Below, piece by piece: positions 35,400 through 47,373 of a DNA stretch of 64,000 bases. Source of the stretch: Azadirachta indica (Eukaryota; Streptophyta; Magnoliopsida; Sapindales; Meliaceae); NCBI GenBank assembly GCA_022749755.1, contig CM040441.1:24681603-24745602 (forward strand), in the 5' to 3' direction. The notes under the pieces are model-generated. The model made no database searches. It was not told the DNA's origin and saw only the letters and a list, made by a program, of their open reading frames with translations. How positions within the stretch are numbered: the first letter of the stretch is position 1; every line of letters starts with the position of its first letter. Both the position numbers and the translations under genes were made by a program.

Positions 35400-35418
35400 T
35401 GGCGCCATTGCCGGGCAG
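35400..35418 (+). other. Primer-binding site
   Basis: TGGCGCCATTGCCGGGCAG, six bases after the LTR. A TGGCGCC start followed by TTGCCGGG-like sequence is characteristic of plant Athila/Tat-group Ty3/gypsy elements; in Athila it is described as complementary to an aspartate tRNA 3' end. Confidence 0.75.
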
Positions 35419-35794
35419 TACGGTTTGTATAAAGTTTACTAATTCTTATTTAATTTTCTTTTACTAACTTTAACCTCTAACTCTAATTTTAACATTTTTT
35501 TTATTTACTTGTTGTTATTTATTTTTATTGGGAGGCTCAGCCGCCCATTTACATTTACATTATGGTTGGTTCTACATATATCACCTATTTTTTTTTTATT
35601 TTATTCATAGTAGGCTTTGCCACATTTCTTAATTTTTTCTATTACGTATTGTGTTGTTATTTTCATTTACAATAATTTTATTAAGAGGAAGGTTATACCA
35701 CCTCTTTTCTTTTTTATTTGTTTTATTGTGCTAACATTTTATTTTATTGTATTTTATTTTATTGTGTTTTATTATTATCATTATTATTATTTTT

Positions 35795-37545
35795 ATGCTT
35801 GGATGGTATCGTGATCCTCATTCTCATCGATTGGTAAAAGGTAATTTTGAAACCTCCTTTAGAAATTTGTTTGATTCATCTTCAAACTTACACACAACTA
35901 ACACTATAGCTGAAAATGAAAGTATACATGGAGAAAATAAAAATCATTATGTTCGAACTATGCTTGAATATTTGCAACCTCCTCGAAATTCATCTCCTTC
36001 ATGCTTTATTTTTCTGTTTAATGCAAATAACTCCAGATTTAAGCCCGGTATGATTCCTTTACTTCCTAATTTCCATGGCTTAGAATCTAAGAGTCCTTAT
36101 TTGCATTTGAAAGAATTTGAGAAAGTATGTGCCACATTTATGGATCAAACATGTAGTGAAGAAATAATTAAGTTAAAATTGTTTCCTTTTTCTTTAAAAG
36201 ATAAAGCAAAAATATGGCTTAATTCATTAAGACCTAGATCTATAAGCACATGGCAAGAAATGCAAACTAAATTTTTAAAGCAATTTTTTCCAATACATAA
36301 AACGAATGCTTTCAAGAGACAAATTCAAAATTTTTGTCAAAAAGGAAATGAAACCTATTTTCAATATTTAGAAAGATTTAAAGACTTGTTGAATTCATGC
36401 CCACACCATGGTTTTAAAAAATAGCGTATGATAAGTTTCTTTTATGAAGGGTTAACACCAGAGACAAAATAATTTGTTGAAACAATGTGTAATGGTGAAT
36501 TTTTAGACAAAACCCCAAAAGAAGCTTTAGAGTATTTAGATTATTTAGCTGAGAACTCTCAATCCTGGCAAACCACTAATTCCTCTGAAAATTCAATTAG
36601 ATCTAATATGACTAGTTCTAGTGGGGGTAAATATAATTTGAGTCAAGAAAATGATCTAAGTACTAGAATTACAAATTTAACGAGAAAGATTGAAGCCATG
36701 GAATTAAAAAAAGTTAAAGAGGTCAAATGTGTGCATAATGATAAAATTTGTGAAATTTGTGAAGTCATGGGATATTCCACTCAAGATTGTCCAAATATTC
36801 CTATTTTCAAAGAAGTGTTGCATGACCAAACAAATTCTATGAATTTCTTCAAAAACCTTTTTCCTCTAATTCTCCATATTCTGAAATATACAATTCTGGA
36901 TGGAGAAATCACCCAAATTTTAGTTGAAAAAATGATAATCATGCCCATCCACCACCTCAAAGACCTTCAAATTTTCTACCATATCATTTACCATATTTGA
37001 AAACTCTTAAGGAAATGTTGCAAACATTTATGCAAGGGCAAACAAGCATAAACAATCAAACATCACAAACCATTAATGATATCAAGAATACACTTTCAAC
37101 ATTGATCTCAGCTTTGCGCAGTCAAGAGAAAGGTAAATTTCCTGCTCAACCATAACCAAATCCAGCGGGTCAATTTCATATAAGTGATTCTAGCTCAAAT
37201 GGCATATAATACGAGAATGCCAACTCCATCACTACTCTTCGAAGTGGTAAGATCATTGATAAAACCATTTCTTTGAAAGAGATTGAATCTAAAGAATCAT
37301 CAAAATTAGTGAGTGAGGAAAATAATGTTGAACCTAAGATGTGTGATGTTAAAAAATGCCCTATTCCTGCTCCTTTTCCTCAAAGATTGCAACCAATTCA
37401 AAAGTTGAATCAAAATTCTAAAATTTTTGAACTTTGTAAGCAAGTCAAAATTAACATTTCTTTGTTAGATGCAATTAAGCAAGTTCCTTCTTATGCCAAA
37501 TTTTTGAAAGATTTATGCACTGTTAAAAGGAAGATTAATATTTAA
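35795..37545 (+). pseudogene. Gag region of Athila-like element (copy left of gap)
   Basis: Same reading as 45624-47373: Retrotrans_gag core (FHGLESKSPYLHLKEFEKVC, LFPFSLKDKAKIWLNSL, YLERFKDLLNSCPHHG), stops at 36422-36424 (TAG) and 36470-36472 (TAA), then a knuckle-like CEICEVMGYSTQDC. Here the stretch MCNGEFLDKTPKEALEYLDY stays in frame, whereas the other copy loses one A near 46348; the difference is in a C/A run and may be a sequencing error. A further frameshift follows NFFKN near 36855. Confidence 0.8.
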
Positions 37546-40500
37546 AAGAAAGCATTTTTAACTGAGAATGTCAGTTCGATTATTCAACATAACACTCTAC
37601 CAAAATATAAAGATCCTGGTTGTCCTACCATTTCTTGTGTAATTGAAAACTTTAATATAAATCATGCTTTACTTGATCTTGGTGCAAGTGTTAATTTGTT
37701 ACCATATTCAGTGTATGAGCAATTAGGTTTAGGTGAGCTTAAACCTACTTCTACAACACTTCAACTTGCCAATCGTTTTGTGAAAATACCACGAGAAATA
37801 CTTGAGGATGTGTTAGTTCAAGTAGATAAATTTTACTTTCCTGTAAATTTTATTATCTTAGACACACAACCTATTTCTAGCTCAAGCACCCAAATTCCTG
37901 TTATATTAGGACGCTCATTTCTTGCTACATCTACTGCAATAATCAATTGTAGAAATGGAGTTCTAAAATTATCCTTTGGAAACATGACATTGGAAATGAA
38001 TGCGTTTAATATTTGCAAACAACCTAGTGAAAATGATGACATGCATGAAGTTAGTTATATTGAGGAACTCGTTCATGACTACTTTAATGTTTCATCTTTT
38101 TCTGATTCCTTGGATGCTTGTTTAAATGGTTGCAATGATTTCAATTTTGATGAAAATTTTGAAGTGTCTCATATTTATTCTCTTTTAAAATCTTTTCAGG
38201 TTTTGGAAGTTAATGGATGGAGATCAAAATTTGAAGACTTACCTCAACGTGCTGATAAACCGATGCCATCGAGTGTTCAACCACCAAAACTTGAATTGAA
38301 ACCATTACCATCTGACCTCAAGTATGCTTTCTTGGGTGCTAATGAAACTTTTCCGGTGATAATTTTTTCTAAACTTAGTGCTCTTCAAAAATGTAAGTTG
38401 CTCGAAATTCTAAGATTGCATAAACATACTTCAGGATGGACAATAGCTGACATAAAAGGAATTAATCCTTTGATTTGCACACATAAGATATATTTGGAAG
38501 ATAATGCCAAATCATCTAGACAAATGCAACGTAGGCTAAATCCTAATATGAAAGAGGTAGTGAGAAATGAAGTTCTCAAGCTTTTAGATGTGGGGATCAT
38601 TTATCCTATTTCTGATAGCACATGAGTAAGTCCTACACAAGTTGTACCTAAGAAATCTGGAGTTACTGTAGTCAAAAATGAAAATAACGAATTAATTCCA
38701 ATTAGAACAATTACTGGCTGAAGAATGTGCATTAACTATAGGAAACTCAATTCAATGATTAGGAAAGACCATTTCGCGTTACCATTCATGAATCAAATGT
38801 TAGAAAGGGTAGTTGGACATGCATTTTATTGTTTCCTAGATGGGTATTCTGGGTATAACTAAATTGAAATTGCACCTGAAGACCAAGAAAAGACTACTTT
38901 CACTTGTCCATTTAGAACTTTTGCATATAGAAGGATGTCATTTGGATTGTGTAATGCACCAACTATATTTCAAAGATGCATACTTAATATTTTTAGTGAT
39001 ATGGTTGAACGATTTCTTGAAATTTTCATAGATGATTTTTCTGTTTTTAGTGATTTATTTGAGGATTGCTTATCTAACTTGGAAAAAGTTTTGATTAGGT
39101 GTAAAGAAAAGAATCTTGCGCTTAATTGGGAAAAATGTCATTTCATAGTCACAAATGGTATTGTGCTTGGTCACATTGTCTTATCAAAAGGAATTAAAGT
39201 AGATAAATGTAAAATTGAATTAATTGCCAATTTACCTGTTTCTAAGTCTGTTAAAGATGTTAGATCATTTTTAGGACATGCTGATTTTTATAGAAGATTT
39301 ATCAAAGACTTGAGTGTTATATTAAGACCATTGTGCAATCTCTTATTAAAAGATGCTCTCTTTGAGTAGACTCAGTCATGTCAAGAAGCTTTTGTCAAAA
39401 TTAAAACCATGTTAACATTTGCTCCTATCATGCAGCCTCCAAATTGGACTTTGCCTTTTGAAATCATGTGCGATGCTAGCGATTATGCTGTTGAGGCTGT
39501 TTTAGGACAACGAAAGGATAAAAAACCCTATGTGATTTACTATGCTACTAAAATCTTAAATAATGCTCAAATAAATTATTCTACCACTGAAAAGGAATTA
39601 CTTGCAGTAGTATTTGCATTGGATAAATTTCGATCTTATCTTGTTGGCTCACCCATTGTGATTTTTAGTGATCATGCAGCATTAAAATATCTTCTCTCAA
39701 AAAAGGATGCTAAACCTAGATTGATTAGGTGGATTCTACTACTTCAAGAATTTGATCTCACAATTCAAGACAAAAAAGAAGTACAAAATGTGGTTGCTGA
39801 TCACTTGTCAAAACTTATGTTTGAAGAATCGATTGAGATAACACCGATTAATGACAATTTTCTTGATGAGCAACTTTTCAATGTTTTTATTTTACCTTGG
39901 TTTGCTGATATTGTCAATTTTCTTGTTATAGGTCAAATGCCAAATCATTGGAATGCTCAAGATAAAAAGAAATTTTTAAGGGAGGTACGCAATTTCTTTT
40001 GGGATGATCCATATCTTTTCAAATATTGCCCTGACCAAATTATAAGAAGATGTGTACCTAACAATGAAATTCAAAATATCATTTCTTTTTGTCATTCCGA
40101 AGCATGTGGTGGTCATTTTTCTTCAAAGAAAACTGCTGCAAAAATATTGTAATGTGGATTTTATTGGCCCACCTTATTTAAAGACACAAATACATTTTAT
40201 AAAACATGTGACCGTTGTAAAAAATTAGATGGAATAACTCGTAGAAACATGATGCCATTAAATTCTATTTTAATCATTGAAATATTTGATTGTTGGGGTA
40301 TTGATTTTATGGGTCCTTTTCCATCTTCTTTTGGGTATCAATACATTTTAGTTGGAGTTGACTATGTTTCAAAATGGGTAGAGGCAATTTCTTGCAAAAA
40401 TAATGATCATAAAATTGTTTTGAAATTTTTAAAAAAAAAACATTTTTTCAAGATTTGAAGTGCCTCGAGCCATAATAAGTGATGAAGGTTTACATTTTTG

Positions 40501-41137
40501 TAATAAGCCTTTTGAGAATTTAATGAAAAAATATGGAATTACACATAAAGTGTCAACCCTTTATCACTCACAAACAAGTGGACAAGTTGAACTTGCCAAT
40601 AGAGAAATAAAACATATTTTGGAAAAAACGGTAAATCCGAATTGTAAGGATTGGTCTTCAAGACTAATCGATGCATTTTGGGCTTATCGAACTGCTTTTA
40701 AATCATCACTTGGCATGTCTCCTTACAGACTTGTTTTTGGAAAGGCTTGTCACCTACCAGTGGAATTAGAACATAAAGCTTTTTGGGCCATTAAAATGCT
40801 TAATTTTGACTTAAATAAAGCAGGATCATTGAGAAAACTCCAAATAGATGAACTCGAAGAAATTAGGAATGAAGTTTACGAGAATTCTAAAATTTACAAA
40901 GAGAAAATGAAGGTGTTTCATGATAAACATATCATTAGAAAATCATTTGAACCTTCACAAAAAGTTCTTTTGTATGATTCAAAATTGCATCTATTTCTTG
41001 GCAAACTTCGCTCAAAATGGATAGGTCCTTTCATTGTTAAGAAGGTTTATCCACATGGTGCTGTTGAGATTGAGAAGCCCAAAAATGGTAATGTTTTTAA
41101 AGTTAATGGACACCGTTTAAAGCTATGCGGCGGATAG
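37546..41137 (+). pseudogene. Pol region of Athila-like element (copy left of gap)
   Basis: Protease, reverse transcriptase, RNase H and integrase as in 47374-50964. In-frame stops at 38623-38625, 38719-38721, 38860-38862, 39367-39369 and 40150-40152, all shared with the other copy. An extra frame break in the integrase near 40430-40440 comes from an A run that reads AAAAGAAAA in the other copy. Because the two segments are otherwise nearly identical, this break is probably an assembly or read error. Confidence 0.85.
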
Positions 41138-41374
41138 AATTTATCACTTTGAATGAACCTGTTTATAACACTGGATGATTTTTTTTGTATATACATTACT
41201 TGTTTTCTTGTGTTATTAATTTTATTGATTCCATTGTTTGTTTTTAGTTACTTTTCCGGTCAAGTGGCGGATAACGGTACTCCGTGACTCTTCAAGTCGG
41301 TTCTTTCAGTTGCCCAAAATTACTAATACTATTTTTTTTTTCTCTCACTTCTTTTTCTGTTCTTTTCTTTCATT

Positions 41375-41923
41375 ATGGATGTCATTCTTTCTAGATTGCA
41401 AACATATTTTCCTTCTTTTTCTAAAGATGTTCTACGAAAAATGTACCAAGCTAGGTGTGCAAGATTAAGAATGCTTATGCAAAAAGGTATTCCTGAAGAT
41501 GTGCGATGGATAATTGAAGCAAAGGTACGTTTAGCAGGTGAGGTTTCTGATTCATTTGTTTCACGCATGCTTGATTTAGGTAAGAGCTCATTTGCAAAGA
41601 AACGAAAAGCGAAAAGGTTACAAGTGTGTCACAATTATGCACGTTCAACCTGTAACAAGCGATGTCGTTCTCTAGGCATGATGTCTACTAATAGAGAAGA
41701 TAAAATTAAATTCATCAAGGATGGACTGAGTAAGGAGTCTTTAGATAATATCTTATTGACTCTTGAGACGCATCCTAGTGGATATGTGCAACGTAAAATT
41801 CTCAATTTGTATACATTATTTCAAAAAGAACGTGATCGTTATAGTTTTAGGAATCTGACTTTAAAAGACCCTGTTTGCCAATTTGTAAGAAAATTGGATG
41901 GGAAGCGGATTCTCGACCCATAA
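41375..41923 (+). CDS. 182-residue ORF of unknown function (copy left of gap)
   Basis: Same protein as 51205-51753, where it is described. Nothing in this copy is changed. It lies about 240 bases after the pol stop, with a T-rich tract (41331-41341) just upstream. The LOG-like ORF that should follow is cut off by the N gap. Confidence 0.5.
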   Translation: MDVILSRLQTYFPSFSKDVLRKMYQARCARLRMLMQKGIPEDVRWIIEAKVRLAGEVSDSFVSRMLDLGKSSFAKKRKAKRLQVCHNYARSTCNKRCRSLGMMSTNREDKIKFIKDGLSKESLDNILLTLETHPSGYVQRKILNLYTLFQKERDRYSFRNLTLKDPVCQFVRKLDGKRILDP

Positions 41924-42225
41924 AGGGTGTTTAAGCCATTACTGGACGTAAAATTAGAGGAAAATGTGAGCCACAATTACAACTATTTATAAATATTTAC
42001 TTTTAGCCGTCATTGTTAAAATTTTTATGTTTTAGATTTCTATATTAGCTATTATCTTTGACATTTTTACATTTTTAAATTTTAATTTTTATGACAACAG
42101 CTGGCTTACCTCTATTGGTTTCATTAATACATTATCTTTAAGTTGTATAAATGCAGGACCTCACTTCTTTATTTTCATACAAAATTTGAATCATTGACGA
42201 GGGTAAAAGACTGCCAAAAAAAAAA

Positions 42226-42325
42226 NNNNNNNNNNNNNNNNNNNNNNNNNNNNNNNNNNNNNNNNNNNNNNNNNNNNNNNNNNNNNNNNNNNNNNNNNNN
42301 NNNNNNNNNNNNNNNNNNNNNNNNN
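42226..42325. other. Assembly gap, 100 N
   Basis: Exactly 100 unknown bases, a conventional placeholder for a gap of unknown size. The left contig ends in an A run (CTGCCAAAAAAAAAA), just before the LOG-like ORF of the element; the right contig begins GGGAAGATTTATTAG, matching 32488. Confidence 0.98.
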
Positions 42326-43820
42326 GGGAAGATTTATTAGAACCCTTAAAAAAAAAAAAAAGCTAAATCTCAGAAGACATAATATTTGGTTCTCTATTTC
42401 TTTTTCTAATGTTTTATAAATAAAGATATAATTTGCTTATTTATACGAAACGTGTTGTTGAAATGACACAATTCATTTGATACCTTTGTCTCTGTTCTAA
42501 CAATTATATAACATATTAAGCCAAGTTCCTTTTTCGATATTCATGTTTCAGATTATTCAATTTATCCTTTTATTCTTTTTCAATTATTTGATATTAATTA
42601 AGTCAAAAAACATTCATGCTTAGTTATAATCAACTAATTAATGCTGCCATATGTAAAATTCTGATAACTATAATATTATATACATTCAAAGCTCACATCA
42701 TGACTAGAAAAAAAAAAGGGAAGAAAAGGATTAATACTACGTATTCGGTGCTGAATTATAAGGAACACATGATATATTATTTATCATACATAACTCTATT
42801 GGGTATATTTATCAATAACCTATTACATGTATGTAGCTCATAATCGTAAGTTATACATCAAATACAATAAAAATAATTAAAACAAATAAACAATAAATTA
42901 GAGAAAAAGTATAAAGAAAATTCTGATTTGGATATACTGAGGTATACTAATAAGTGTTGTTTTAAAAAACCATAAAGTCCTCTCCTCATGGGGATACTGA
43001 GGGTTCTTCATAATTCTAAAATGTAATCTAATGCTCACGACTAATTTTTTTGATAAGTATGACCACCGAAAGATAAACACCAATTCTTTGATGCCATGAT
43101 TACTTAAAATATAATATTTAAAAAATTTTAATAATGTATAGATATATATAATTTTCTCTTCCTTTTATTTTCATATTATTAACTTCATATTAACACAAAT
43201 ACTCTTTATATAGTAATTAATTAAATTAATGAAAGTATAAAACAAAAACAAGACTACAAGCAATTTATATGTAAGTCAGTATCACCTACTTATAGGGCCA
43301 CGCTTAACTAGCCATTAAAAAATCCAATAAGTTATAAAAGGTTATAAATACCAAATACTTGGACTTAAAGAAATAAAACAACCCCCTTTAATTTTGTCGC
43401 GGCTGTGTAGAATCAATTAGTTAGACTTGTTCAGTAAGCTCCACTCATCTTGTTTGTTTTGCTTCAGTTGAACTCCCTTCAAGGTTACAAAACAACTTCT
43501 CTTGAAGCAAAATATTCTTCTCCTGAAGAACAAAGATTCCTCTCTCGAAGAATCAAAATAATGAGATTTAATCACACCTAGAAGATATATTTTTCGACTT
43601 TAAAATCAAAAACTTAGACCAAAGAGTTTCTCTCTATGCTGCTGGAAAAATCATGCTCAGAGTTTATATTTGCAACTCAGGTTTGCATAAAAAAATAAGT
43701 CTTTGGAAACATAATGATGAGAAATAATTTATGACACATACTTGCACTCCTTAGGCACATCAATACATTAAAAATAGTATGATATATAAATATATATAGA
43801 GAGAGAGGGAGAGAGAGAGA

Positions 43821-43825
43821 GATAT
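43821..43825 (+). repeat. Target-site duplication GATAT, left
   Basis: GATAT lies immediately before the 5' LTR and again immediately after the 3' LTR (55259-55263). Five bases is the normal length for Ty3/gypsy integration. The site is the end of a GA-rich microsatellite. Confidence 0.85.
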
Positions 43826-45222
43826 TGATGAATGTTTAAAAGTGTAGATTTATTAAGAGAAATATTATGATTCACACTTAATAATGTTATTCTATTCTCC
43901 AATAATGAAGCATATGCCTTTATATTGAATTGTAAAACATGAATTGGACTAAATAGTTGGTTTTACGCAGGTTTCGTATAATGAGCGTATCTTTCAATCC
44001 AAATTATCAATTGATACGATTCTTGAGCTGGACAAATATAAACTCATCATTTTACAACTTTGTAAGCTAAAGGTTGGACCAGTTCGAGCAATTAATGGGA
44101 CGAAATTGGGCTTCAACAGAACTCAAGTGCATCTTTGAACCAGCCCAACATGCTTCTGTATTTGGGCCGTATCTCCCTAAATATGTAACGAAAAATTATA
44201 TGATTAGGTGATCTAGAAAGCTGTGAAAGGGATCTAAATTGTTTATGTTTTGTACTTTCTCAAATTTCAACTGGTCGGTTACCAAAAAGAGCTATCATTC
44301 TAGAAGGGCGGTGGAGAAATGTGACTTGAACATCTCTGCCTATTTTCAACACAACTCATGGTCTAAACTAGAAATAAGAGCAAGATATGGACCATTAGAA
44401 AGAGAGTCATCGACCTACAACTTTGAAGGAGGATGCTTTACGAAATTCGGTGGTTTTCATGGTCAACGATATGTTGGAAGTTGGTAGAGCGTGATTAATT
44501 AGAAATTGACCAAATTATGTTCACACATGTGGAATGTCTTTTGTTTTACCTATATAAAGGAAGATGTGGAAGTGAGGAGGATCAGTTTTGTTTCCATTTT
44601 TATTTTCTTGTTGTAATTTGAATTTCAATTAAATGATGTATTTCTAATTTCATAATTAGAGTTAAGGGTGAACTTTTGATGATTTTATAGTTTTGTTCTT
44701 TGATCCTTTGTTTTGTTCTTCATTATTAATCTTTTTATTGATTACATACTATATTTTGCAAGAGATTTTGAATTGTTAAAAACCTTGATTCATTGTTAAC
44801 AAATGGTAGATATTTTCTACATATCAAGAGCAAGACAACTTATAGTTTTTCACCATCAACTAAAAGGTAAGTCTTTTGATTTCTTTGTACTTAAATGTTT
44901 TGTTTTCATCATCCAATTAAGATCACTTCTTTTGATTCTTAATTGTGTTTTTCTTTAAAAAAAAAGGATCAAGAATAAGTTCTATACAAATCATTAACAT
45001 GGATCCCTAATGCCCTAATATATAATAATATTGAATTTAAAATTGACAATAAGCAAATTCACTCCATTTCTTATAATTTTGGAATATTTGGACTTGTAAT
45101 ATTCAGACTTTTAGACTTGTGAACTTAATATAACATATTCTCTGTGGACCGATACTCGGACTTCCGAACTTTATTACTTGAGACAACCTATACTTGGAAG
45201 TTACAACCTTTAAGTTGTAGCA
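43826..45222 (+). repeat. 5' LTR of the full Athila-like element
   Basis: 1397 bases. Starts TGATGAATG, ends GTAGCA. A CCTATATAAAGG box near 44550 is the probable promoter and a TTGTAATTTGAATTTC region follows. Compared with the 3' LTR (53851-55258) most differences are transitions. Confidence 0.9.
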
Positions 45223-45228
45223 AGTTTT

Positions 45229-45247
45229 TGGCGCCATTGCCGGGCAG
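45229..45247 (+). other. Primer-binding site
   Basis: TGGCGCCATTGCCGGGCAG, six bases downstream of the LTR end; same site as 35400-35418. Confidence 0.75.
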
Positions 45248-45623
45248 TACGGTTTGTATAAAGTTTACTAATTCTTATTTAATTTTCTTTTACTAACTTT
45301 AACCTCTAACTCTAATTTTAACATTTTTTTTATTTACTTGTTGTTATTTATTTTTATTGGGAGGCTCAGCCGCCCATTTACATTTACATTATGGTTGGTT
45401 CTACATATATCACCTATTTTTTTTTTATTTTATTCATAGTAGGCTTTGCCACATTTCTTAATTTTTTCTATTACGTATTGTGTTGTTATTTTCATTTACA
45501 ATAATTTTATTAAGAGGAAGGTTATACCACCTCTTTTCTTTTTTATTTGTTTTATTGTGCTAACATTTTATTTTATTGTATTTTATTTTATTGTGTTTTA
45601 TTATTATCATTATTATTATTTTT

Positions 45624-47373
45624 ATGCTTGGATGGTATCGTGATCCTCATTCTCATCGATTGGTAAAAGGTAATTTTGAAACCTCCTTTAGAAATTTGTT
45701 TGATTCATCTTCAAACTTACACACAACTAACACTATAGCTGAAAATGAAAGTATACATGGAGAAAATAAAAATCATTATGTTCGAACTATGCTTGAATAT
45801 TTGCAACCTCCTCGAAATTCATCTCCTTCATGCTTTATTTTTCTGTTTAATGCAAATAACTCCAGATTTAAGCCCGGTATGATTCCTTTACTTCCTAATT
45901 TCCATGGCTTAGAATCTAAGAGTCCTTATTTGCATTTGAAAGAATTTGAGAAAGTATGTGCCACATTTATGGATCAAACATGTAGTGAAGAAATAATTAA
46001 GTTAAAATTGTTTCCTTTTTCTTTAAAAGATAAAGCAAAAATATGGCTTAATTCATTAAGACCTAGATCTATAAGCACATGGCAAGAAATGCAAACTAAA
46101 TTTTTAAAGCAATTTTTTCCAATACATAAAACGAATGCTTTCAAGAGACAAATTCAAAATTTTTGTCAAAAAGGAAATGAAACCTATTTTCAATATTTAG
46201 AAAGATTTAAAGACTTGTTGAATTCATGCCCACACCATGGTTTTAAAAAATAGCGTATGATAAGTTTCTTTTATGAAGGGTTAACACCAGAGACAAAATA
46301 ATTTGTTGAAACAATGTGTAATGGTGAATTTTTAGACAAAACCCCAAAGAAGCTTTAGAGTATTTAGATTATTTAGCTGAGAACTCTCAATCCTGGCAAA
46401 CCACTAATTCCTCTGAAAATTCAATTAGATCTAATATGACTAGTTCTAGTGGGGGTAAATATAATTTGAGTCAAGAAAATGATCTAAGTACTAGAATTAC
46501 AAATTTAACGAGAAAGATTGAAGCCATGGAATTAAAAAAAGTTAAAGAGGTCAAATGTGTGCATAATGATAAAATTTGTGAAATTTGTGAAGTCATGGGA
46601 TATTCCACTCAAGATTGTCCAAATATTCCTATTTTCAAAGAAGTGTTGCATGACCAAACAAATTCTATGAATTTCTTCAAAAACCTTTTTCCTCTAATTC
46701 TCCATATTCTGAAATATACAATTCTGGATGGAGAAATCACCCAAATTTTAGTTGAAAAAATGATAATCATGCCCATCCACCACCTCAAAGACCTTCAAAT
46801 TTTCTACCATATCATTTACCATATTTGAAAACTCTTAAGGAAATGTTGCAAACATTTATGCAAGGGCAAACAAGCATAAACAATCAAACATCACAAACCA
46901 TTAATGATATCAAGAATACACTTTCAACATTGATCTCAGCTTTGCGCAGTCAAGAGAAAGGTAAATTTCCTGCTCAACCATAACCAAATCCAGCGGGTCA
47001 ATTTCATATAAGTGATTCTAGCTCAAATGGCATATAATACGAGAATGCCAACTCCATCACTACTCTTCGAAGTGGTAAGATCATTGATAAAACCATTTCT
47101 TTGAAAGAGATTGAATCTAAAGAATCATCAAAATTAGTGAGTGAGGAAAATAATGTTGAACCTAAGATGTGTGATGTTAAAAAATGCCCTATTCCTGCTC
47201 CTTTTCCTCAAAGATTGCAACCAATTCAAAAGTTGAATCAAAATTCTAAAATTTTTGAACTTTGTAAGCAAGTCAAAATTAACATTTCTTTGTTAGATGC
47301 AATTAAGCAAGTTCCTTCTTATGCCAAATTTTTGAAAGATTTATGCACTGTTAAAAGGAAGATTAATATTTAA
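45624..47373 (+). pseudogene. Gag region of the Athila-like element
   Basis: I start at the ATG for MLGWYRDPHSHRLVKG, because the 16 codons before it are a low-complexity Ile/Phe run from a T-rich leader. The Retrotrans_gag domain follows (GMIPLLPNFHGLESKSPYLH, LFPFSLKDKAKIWLNSLRP, FLKQFFPIHKTNAFKRQI). A TAG at 46251-46253 and TAA at 46299-46301 interrupt it, one A is missing near 46348 relative to the other copy, and another frameshift follows NFFKN near 46680. A CCHC-like knuckle, CEICEVMGYSTQDC, has Y where H is expected. Later parts (WRNHPNF, ITTLRSGKIID) are typical of the Athila gag-protease linker. Structural protein of the virus-like particle; not functional as it stands. Confidence 0.82.

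Larger units (their letters stand above)
32488..42225 (+). repeat. Near-identical segment left of the N gap (probable false duplication)
   Basis: Matches 42326-52056 base for base over about 9.7 kb. The differences I found are almost all length changes in homopolymers or short repeats: A runs near 32512, 32876 and 40430; a T run near 41331; the GA run before the LTR; CCCCAAAAG versus CCCCAAAG. It ends exactly at the gap, and its counterpart starts exactly after the gap. This is the pattern of two overlapping contig ends placed side by side. Confidence 0.85.

Noticed and set aside
37833..38600. Minus-strand ORFs opposite pol (also 47661-48428)
   Set aside because: Antisense shadows of the protease-RT frame.
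40430..40460. Integrase frameshift as a biological inactivating mutation
   Set aside because: The difference is an A-run length/base change between two otherwise near-identical segments flanking a gap, so a sequencing error is more likely.
42143..42340. ORF spanning the gap
   Set aside because: Runs through 100 unknown bases; meaningless.
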